Source: Micropterus salmoides
Lineage: Eukaryota; Chordata; Actinopteri; Centrarchiformes; Centrarchidae
Length of the DNA: 64,000 nt
Direction of reading: 5' to 3'
Assembly: GCF_014851395.1 (NCBI RefSeq)
Contig: NW_024043372.1
Coordinates: 7,143,490 to 7,207,489 of the forward strand
Shown here one piece after another: positions 56,725 to 64,000 of the stretch. Made by a program: the position numbers and the translations under genes. The stretch's first letter is position 1. Every line of letters begins with the position of its first letter. The notes under the pieces are model-generated. The model ran no database searches and had not been told where the DNA came from. It saw only the letters and a list, made by a program, of their open reading frames with translations.

Positions 56725-59700
56725 AATATAATAATTTTCCTGCCCACATGCAGTAGATAGGGGTTATTACAATACATACAATTATGGGTAAACTATGACA
56801 TTTGATGGTAATTTCAGCCACACAACTGTACACTTACACATGACATACTCTGTATTGTATGTTACTGATATGTAACATACAATACATCCAGTGAACTATT
56901 TGCAATAGGGTGGTGTATTTAAGCCCACACACTCTGCTCACTTTTTGCTCCTCCATGCCTGACCTGAAAATTCTTTTGTAACAGGCATTTCACAAGCCAT
57001 TTCTCGGCCCCAGGATTCTCCTGTAGTCTAAATGTGGGTAAGGTATTGTCATCACTCCGCAGTCTCTGTTGTGCTGAGCTTGGTGAAAGCTTGAGGGGAT
57101 GGACAAAGTCATAACCTAGACACCAACTCTGTAGATATTCTGCATTCACATACCTGCATAAATCCATTCCAAGTAAATCAGCTGACTAAAAATAAGTGAC
57201 TTTTCTTTAATTATATTAGTCTACCACCACCCGAACCTAGTATTAGTTAGTCCATTATTTTCAAATCAACCCAGAACCGGCAAACGGGGTCCTTCCTCCC
57301 AACACTATGTAGGATCGTAGCTGCATCAGTGTGAGGACATAAGCAGAAATACAATGGGGAAACATTAGAGATGTGGCTGGTGATTCAGAGGTCTGGAACC
57401 AGGCTATGGGTCAGTCTCTTTATGATGACTTTAAGTTAAAATCAAGCAGGATATTGCATTGGTTATATCACAGTTTATTAAACACAGACACAAGCAGCAA
57501 TCGCGTCTCCTACCTCTAGCATCATTAGGGACAATTATATAAAGACAAGTCAATCACCACCACATGTCTGCTTCAGTGCTGCGTACCTGCGGGGGGGGGG
57601 GAGGAGAGAGAGAGAATATGGGTCTTCAGAGACCCACACATACATGATCGGTTAATGTTAACTGACTTGCTGTCTGTTTATCTGCCTTGTTCTTGATTAA
57701 AGTATGTTGTGCTTGTCCTGGGCTGATTGCTTTTTGAGGCACTTCTGTGTGTGACTGAGCTGCACACCTCAGAGCAGACAGAGCAACTGCAATTTTGTTG
57801 ATTTGTTTCATGATCCTTGGGCCCTTGCAACCTATTGGAGTCATATTGTCAATTCTCACAAACACACTGGTGTCGGCAAGTTTTCTTTATTCCCAGAAAA
57901 ATATACTTTTTGCAGAGGTCTGTGGTTTCTTAAGCCAAACCGAGATTAGTCCTATCCCGAGAGATTTATGAGCCTCAGAATGAATTTTTTTGTCAGTGCG
58001 TGACCCAGATGGCAGATTTTTAAAAGTGGTGTAAAACATTGTTCCATGGCGAAAGACTCCTCATCGAGGTGCCAGGTTTTATCGCTCCCTCTCCATTTGT
58101 TTTACAGACATTTCAAGTCTTTTGATGGTGCAGACTGAAGCCTGTAGATGTTCATTTCCCGTTTGACCAAGGTCATTGATTTATCAATCTCACTATCTCA
58201 TCTCTTATCGTCTACTTTTGTCTGAGCTGCTCCCCTGTCCTTCTTTTACCTAATTTTGTGGGGGTTTTGTCTCTTTTCACATGACCCCATGTCTCGATTT
58301 AGTTTTTCTTTTCTTTTTTTTATGGTGGATGTAGTGAAGAGTGACAGAGTAAAAGAGGGGTGACATGTGACCGAGGTTTCTTAACTTGATTCAAATCCAG
58401 GACTCCGGGGTTACGTGGTTACATGGCAGAACTGCTAGGCCACCAGAGCACCCCCTATTTATCAAGCTTTGTTATCTTTTCTCCCTATGTCTTTGTTGCT
58501 TTACCTCTCTTTTGTGTATTAACACACTCATACTCTATAGCCATCCCTTCCATTTCTACTGCATATGCACAACCAACACCCATTGCTCTGTGTCCTCATT
58601 TGTCTCTCTTTCATACAACGCACACTACTGCTCTCGGACACACCATATATCTGTGTGCTTTTAAGTCTATCTGCATCTCTGCTGTCATTATCTGCTAGCA
58701 GAGGCAATCATTTGTCTTGAGCAGGGTGCTTCATCTATGCTCTTGTGCATTCGTCCTCACTGAGTCCTAACTTTAAATTGCTGCAAGCCCTGCTACACTG
58801 CCAACCACTACCCTGCTATACCCTACTGTACCCTTTTTATTTCAAAACAGCATCCTACTACATAAACGTTGCTTTTCTGCAGTGCCGTCTGTTATGTTGG
58901 ACCTACCTATGGTCCTCAACTATTCTTTCATTTCCTGCTTATACACCCCTTAATTATCTGTTCAAACTTTTATTCTGTATGTTTAAAATTGTTCCATTCT
59001 AGTCTGCTGTACCTTCTGCTCGGTTGTACCCTGATAAGCCCACCCACTTTATTTAATTCAATTTGTTGTTAAGTGATGTTTGTTGATGGACACTTATTTA
59101 ATGATGTCGAGGACTGGTTAACAAAAATAGTTGATGGCTGCCGATTTGCCGATTAATGATGGTGATGGCGAGAAATGGTTGATCACAGTTCAGCTGGTTG
59201 GCACCTGGATCAGTCACAGGGCCAAACCACCTGTGTGACCACCTTGTTTATTTTAGGGATTTCTGGTGGGGGCTGTTGAGCCAATTGGCAGTGTTTCTTT
59301 TTGTCTGTCATTATTTTAAATAATTTTTTCTAACAAACACACTGACTGCTGTTTCCATAATGTACCATGCTATATCCTTTAATATCCTCAGGTACTACAA
59401 ACCTAAACTATCTTTAAACTGTCCTGCTATACCCCTGTATACCTGCCTCCAGTGTCCTGCTATTGTCTTTTTGGCTACACCTGATATACCCCCCTTTTCT
59501 GTTCTGCCATACCATTTTAAATTTGGATACCATCCTGTTTCGCAACTAGTTCACTAGACAGAAAACTGATATTGGATTATTGATTAAGCATTCTTGACAT
59601 TTGGTAACCAATCACTGACAAATTGCAACTTGTGACCATAATAACATTCATTCATTTTAGATCTGTGAAAGGATGCAGACTCTCATCCAGGACATCAAAG

Positions 59701-60280
59701 AAAGGATGCACTACATACTAATCCACTACCTCAACCTCTGCATCCTTATTATCAGCCTCACTACATCCAGAAAACAACGTAACATGCACAGGGAAACGGG
59801 GCTGCCAGTCCTGCAACACCATGCTACACATTCATCTAGTGCAGTAACAACCCTTTCCCCTGGATTTTACCTAATTATCCTAATTTACAGTATATACTAT
59901 AAATTCGCCACTCGAGTTAGCTCTTTAACATAATGGAGGAGTGTTTTTATAGGTATAACATATAACAACATGCAAATTTGCAGATAAAAATTGTGAATAA
60001 TCTCCCTAACAATTACCAAAGTGTTGTGGTATTCCAAACCTAACAACTTGCAGAATCCTGGACTTAGTGTTAAAATCCTCCCTGTTTAACTTCTATGGAG
60101 CACAAGAAAGTAGAACTTTCTGGACTACAAATAATATTTTGCAGATAAACATTATCCAGGCAACACTTTATTTCCTTCAAAACACATTTGGCAGACTTAA
60201 TAAATAGTATGTAATATGATTTTTAGTAGACAAGGTTGACTAGCTATATTTCCCTATTTGTCTGATTTGTTCCAACGTCC
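56725..60280. other. intron-like DNA
   Basis: No exon supported. A G-run (57593-57602) leads into a GA run. A tRNA-like segment lies at 58385-58455. Between 58780 and 59540 short CTGCTATACCC/CCTGCTAT-like phrases recur, but without a regular period. Confidence 0.35.
58385..58455 (-). mobile_element. tRNA-like SINE head
   Basis: The minus strand reads GCTCTGGTGGCCTAGCAGTT (A box TGGCCTAGCAG) and GGATTTGAATC (B box) 33 bases apart. No recognisable tail. Confidence 0.6.
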
Positions 60281-60287
60281 TCATACT

Positions 60288-60480
60288 TAAACACAAAATA
60301 AGTTGATTGTCAGTTGTCCCAAAATGACACGTATTACCGTTCCCCAAAATGACATATGACATATAAAGTAGCAGTTCTGCGGCAGGTGGACCGAACCTTT
60401 ACTAAGTTGTGAAACAGTCACGTTTTGGTTAGGTTTAGGCAACAAAACTACATGGCTAGGTTTAGGAAAATGTGTGGTTT
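60288..60480 (+). repeat. interspersed repeat with ACCGTTCCCCAAAA motif, copy 2
   Basis: GTATTACCGTTCCCCAAAAT matches 39770-39790. It is followed by GGTTAGGTTTAGGCAAC and CTAGGTTTAGGAAAATG phrases. Confidence 0.6.
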
Positions 60481-61640
60481 GGCTTAAAGGAGCAATCAAT
60501 AAATGACCTTTTTACTGCCTATTTGTCAATGGGTTGTAACCTCACTTAGAAATAACCACAAACCTGTGTTCTCTGTCGCTTGGAACAGCCACTATTCTGC
60601 TTCTTATTTGAAGGAATGGGGTTGGGTACTCTGCACACTCCAGAGCCTCTTGCAGACAAGAGGCTCGGGAGCGCTCTTAGGGGCAACAACACTACATCTA
60701 ACGAAATTCAGTCACTAACACCATTAAACAACCAACTCCCAGCACAACACAGACTCCAACATAAATTCCACATAAGCATATTGAACAGGTAAAGTGACTC
60801 ATCACTGCAAATGTTGTGAAATATATTGTGATTTCGTTTTTTAGTTATCTCAAGTTAGATAACGTTAGATAACGTTAGATCGCCGGTGCAAAATGCTACA
60901 TTTGTATGGCTTTCCACATGACTTCACCTGCTAACTTGAATTATATCAAAGTGTTGATTTCAGCCTGCAAAAAAGGATGTAACGGTAAAAAACATGTGGA
61001 GCGATTTGTTTTTACTACCCTATAGTGATGCAGGGCAGCCAGCTAATGCTACATTAGCACGGATCTACTGCGGTTTGCTTCGTAATGTCCAATTTAGATT
61101 TATTGTCCTTTTTACCTATACTCAGGTACACAGCTTCTTCACCTGTCTCAGACGATGGAACTACGTGACCCACATAATATTCAGTAATGCAACATCACAG
61201 TGGAAGACCCGTTCACTACAGTGTTACTTACTGCAGTCTAACTGTGCTTCGTTATGTCGGATTTTGCTCACTCATGAGTTCAAGCACCCCTGCAAGCGCA
61301 CACCTGGTTGCAATCTAAATACGCACCGCTAGTGGCCGTTGATAACTGCACTTTGCCCCTTTTACAATAATGTTATGTAATGTAAGTGTTGTTTATGTTG
61401 TGTTATGTAAGTCATTTGACCTAAGTTATGTAAGTGATATGGCTTAACTCATATGGCGTAAGTCAGTAACGTTATTTGACTAAAAATTTGAAAGTCAACG
61501 TTAATTAAAGGAATTTTTCACACGGGATTTGAACCTCGGTCTCCTAGGTAAAAAGTACTCTTTGTTTGACCCATCCATCCATCCACCTTTTTATACTGTG
61601 TCATACGTCCACTAGAGGTCGGTGCCTAACAATAAATGTA
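60481..61640. repeat. possible composite repeat, continuing copy 2
   Basis: It includes a triple ACGTTAGAT motif (60855-60885), GTTATGTAAGT phrases (61370-61440) and a tRNA-like B box (GGGATTTGAACC) at 61524-61535. Its texture suggests nested transposons. Boundaries were not resolved. Confidence 0.3.
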
Positions 61641-61644
61641 AAGA

Positions 61645-63145
61645 TTGGTCGTAATAAGCTTCTTCACTATTGACCTATACAGCTGTTTTTCTGGTGAAGA
61701 CGGGCTGGCTTTGTCCTGTTATATCCTATCTATTCTGCAATACCTCCCCCATTGTGTGTTATACCCATTGTGAACATTGACTTAACTGTAAATATGAGCA
61801 TCCGACATTCAGTCAAAGATACCCGTAATTCTGCTCCCCTAACGGTTTACCTAACCAAACAACCACCTGTTCACATTGAAGGGTTAATCAGTGGCTCTCG
61901 ACCTTCATGGATTAGCCTGAAAACCAATCCATGACAGTTTTGTAATAGTATTAGTTCAGTAGTTGTTGTAATAGTTCAAATTACTGTTTGGTGAATGAGG
62001 ATGTGTGAAGACCTATATATTGCTACATATCCCTGCCACTCTTCTGCTATACACTCTCCATTACACTCAAAAATCCTGCTGCAAGTTCCACTAGCTCAGC
62101 AATATCACAGAGATTAAGAGAAGTGTGTGTGTGTGGGGGGGGGGGTAAAGGTGGGGGTGTGTAGAGTGCCAGGGAGGGATGGGGAAAAAGAAATGAGCTT
62201 GAGATGGAGAGAGAGAAAGAAAGTCGTAAGGAAGCGAATGTGAGAGGAAAAGGGAAAAAAAGATAATCGAATTTTAAAATGCCCTTTTATCGATCCACAA
62301 GCAGAATGATACAGCTGCATTTCAATGCGTCAAAACACAGAATTACATCAGCCTTCTTCTCCCTTGATAAAGACAAGAAAACAACAACATTGTAAACTGT
62401 GTAATAAAAAAAACCTGAACAGAGGCAGAGAAAGATATCAAAAGCAGGAGCACCAGAGCTGAAGATGGAGGAAATGGGTACTCACTCTCCCTCAGCAGCT
62501 ATAGGCAAGGTGCCTATGAGCAGGGAATTCAAAATCCAAATCTCCACTGGTGCTGCAAGTGGCCAGAAGTGAAGTAGTGTGATTCAATTGGCAGCTTCCT
62601 GTTGTAGTTAATTCATCAGTATGCTCCAAGCAAAGTGCTTGTCAATTCTTTAACAGAATTGGAGGGCTGCGTCAGACAATTTCTGTAACTTTCGGAATTC
62701 AACATTCACTCTCCCTTCAACAGCAAGACAGGTTTTTTTCATTCTTTACACAACTGTTTCTGCATTTTTAGTGTGAACTACTGAGTCAAACTCTATGATG
62801 ACTCAGAGGAAAGACTGTCCTAAAGTACCTCTATTTAAATGATTATCTCGTTATATCTATCCCCTTATGACGGCAGCCTTTTCACCTCAACTTTCAATGT
62901 GGCTGTTCGGAAGTGTGCTGATTATTTTATGTAATGCCTGAAGAGGACGCTCCAGTCTGTTGTGTTCTAAGGAACTGGCCGCCTGAGTAAACTTGCTTTT
63001 GAATGATTGATCTTGGTGTGTGAGGTTGTTTGAAAATAGGAAGAGCTAAACACTTTTGCCTTCTATTGTCGTCACATAACACATAGTATGAAATATTTCT
63101 TTTTTAGCATAACCCTGCCTTTAGGATCACAGATTAGACATTCTC
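61645..63145. other. intron-like DNA
   Basis: A GT/G-run lies at 62123-62146 and a purine-rich stretch at 62165-62265. No supported exon. Confidence 0.4.
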
Positions 63146-63149
63146 ATCT

Positions 63150-63335
63150 AGGTGTGTCCAGACCAAGCGGGAAGCTTTCGGTCTGAGACACGAAGCCAAC
63201 GGGGAAGTCCCTTAAACCTGCATTCTATTGAACAGCCAGCAGGGGGCGACTCTTCTGGGTGCAAAAAAAAGTCCAGTTCTATTAGAAATAATGGTAAAAT
63301 GACCCTACTTCTCACCTGAATAATTACCTCAGTAA
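63150..63335. repeat. interspersed repeat fragment
   Basis: AACCTGCATTCTATTGAACA and CAGCAGGGGGCGACTC, then AAAAAAAAGTCCAG, form a phrase order I associate with a common short fish repeat. The family is not named with certainty. Confidence 0.4.
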
Positions 63336-63339
63336 TCAG

Positions 63340-64000
63340 AATCAGAAATACTTTATTGATCCCCGAAGGGAAATTCTGTGTTACAGTTGCACACAATACA
63401 CAATACAGGAATATAAAAAGATAGTGGTATATAAAAAGATAGTGGTGTGTATATAGAGAAGTATATAAATATCAGAGTAAAAATATAAAATAATATAAGG
63501 AGTGTGGATATGTACAATATTTACATAGTTAAAGGAATTGTTATGGTGAACAGTAATAAAGAATAAATAGTAGCAGCAGAGTATTGCACATCATAATTTA
63601 AGCAGGTGTTATTGCACAAAACAGATAATATTGTCCAGTTTAAAACTAAGTGTTTGTGTGTCAGACACTTAGAGGGAGGAGTTATAAAGTTTGATGGCCA
63701 CAGGCAGGAATGATGCATTTTGGGGGAATAAGTCTTGCACTGAAAGTGCTCCTGTGTTTGAGCAGCATGTCATGGAGTGGGTGGGAGACATTGTCCAGGA
63801 TGACATGTAGCTTGGACAGCATCCTCCCCTCTGACACCACTAACAGCTCCACCCCCACGATGTCACGGGCTTTGCGGATCAGTTTGTTGAGTCTGTTAGT
63901 GTCTGCTACCCTCAGCCTGCTGCCCCAGCATGCAACAGCAAACAGGATAGCGCCGGCCACCACAGACTCATAAAACATCCTCAGCATCGTCCTGCAGATG
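63340..64000 (-). mobile_element. LINE 3' end running off the right edge
   Basis: On the minus strand the frame from the window edge gives MLRMFYESVVAGAILFAVAC, then SRLRVADTNRLNKLIRKARD and LHVILDNVSHPLHDMLLKHR, the C-terminal part of a fish non-LTR retrotransposon reverse-transcriptase polyprotein. The 3' UTR follows, with AATAAA (complement at 63350) and a CTGATTCTGATT end. The visible frame is open for about 300 bases, so this copy is fairly young. The 5' part lies outside the window. Confidence 0.8.

Noticed and set aside
1..64000. CRISPR arrays, bacterial operons or phage genes
   Set aside because: The spliced genes, microsatellites and retroelements are eukaryotic, and no regularly spaced array was seen.

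Overview
The window is nuclear DNA of a vertebrate, almost certainly a teleost fish. It is AT-rich, intron-dominated and full of microsatellites. Its decayed mobile elements belong to groups common in fish: PIF/Harbinger, Tc1/mariner, L2- and I-type LINEs, tRNA-headed SINEs and solo LTRs. Fewer than 1.1 kb of the 64 kb can be supported as protein-coding, and most of the open frames are chance or transposon frames.

The one complete gene is gamma-glutamyl hydrolase (ggh). It lies on the minus strand, from the start codon at 37869 to the stop at 26122. Nine exons join in phase through GT-AG introns into 319 residues, with a signal peptide, the Cys135 nucleophile and the catalytic His245. Its product removes gamma-linked glutamates from folate and antifolate polyglutamates in the lysosome or outside the cell. 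The introns hold an I-type LINE in two pieces, several SINEs and simple repeats. A degraded copy of exon 4 with both flanking introns lies about 4 kb beyond the gene's 3' end (21560-22530). A 1.69-kb imperfect palindrome (24390-26076) starts 46 bp after the ggh stop, so ggh probably polyadenylates inside the palindrome.

Two plus-strand promoters are likely. At 46080-46431 a 5' untranslated region leads into an 18-codon first exon with Cys at position 11. This matches the palmitoylated N-terminus of the GRIP family of PDZ scaffolds; I favour grip2. The rest of the window to the right would be its long first intron. At about 10300-10675 a CpG-bearing non-coding first exon ends in a strong splice donor; its gene is not identifiable here.

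Layout: 1-4150, a Harbinger relic split by an LTR-like element; 4150-9540, simple and unassigned DNA with one possible exon pair; 9545-10675, a DNA-transposon relic and then a first exon; 10.7-21 kb, intron-like DNA with repeats; 21-26.1 kb, the ggh exon-4 duplicate and the palindrome; 26.1-37.9 kb, ggh; 38-46 kb, intergenic DNA with an L2 tail and a solo LTR; 46-64 kb, the GRIP first exon and intron-like DNA with a Tc1 relic, a second solo LTR, SINEs, and a LINE running off the right edge.
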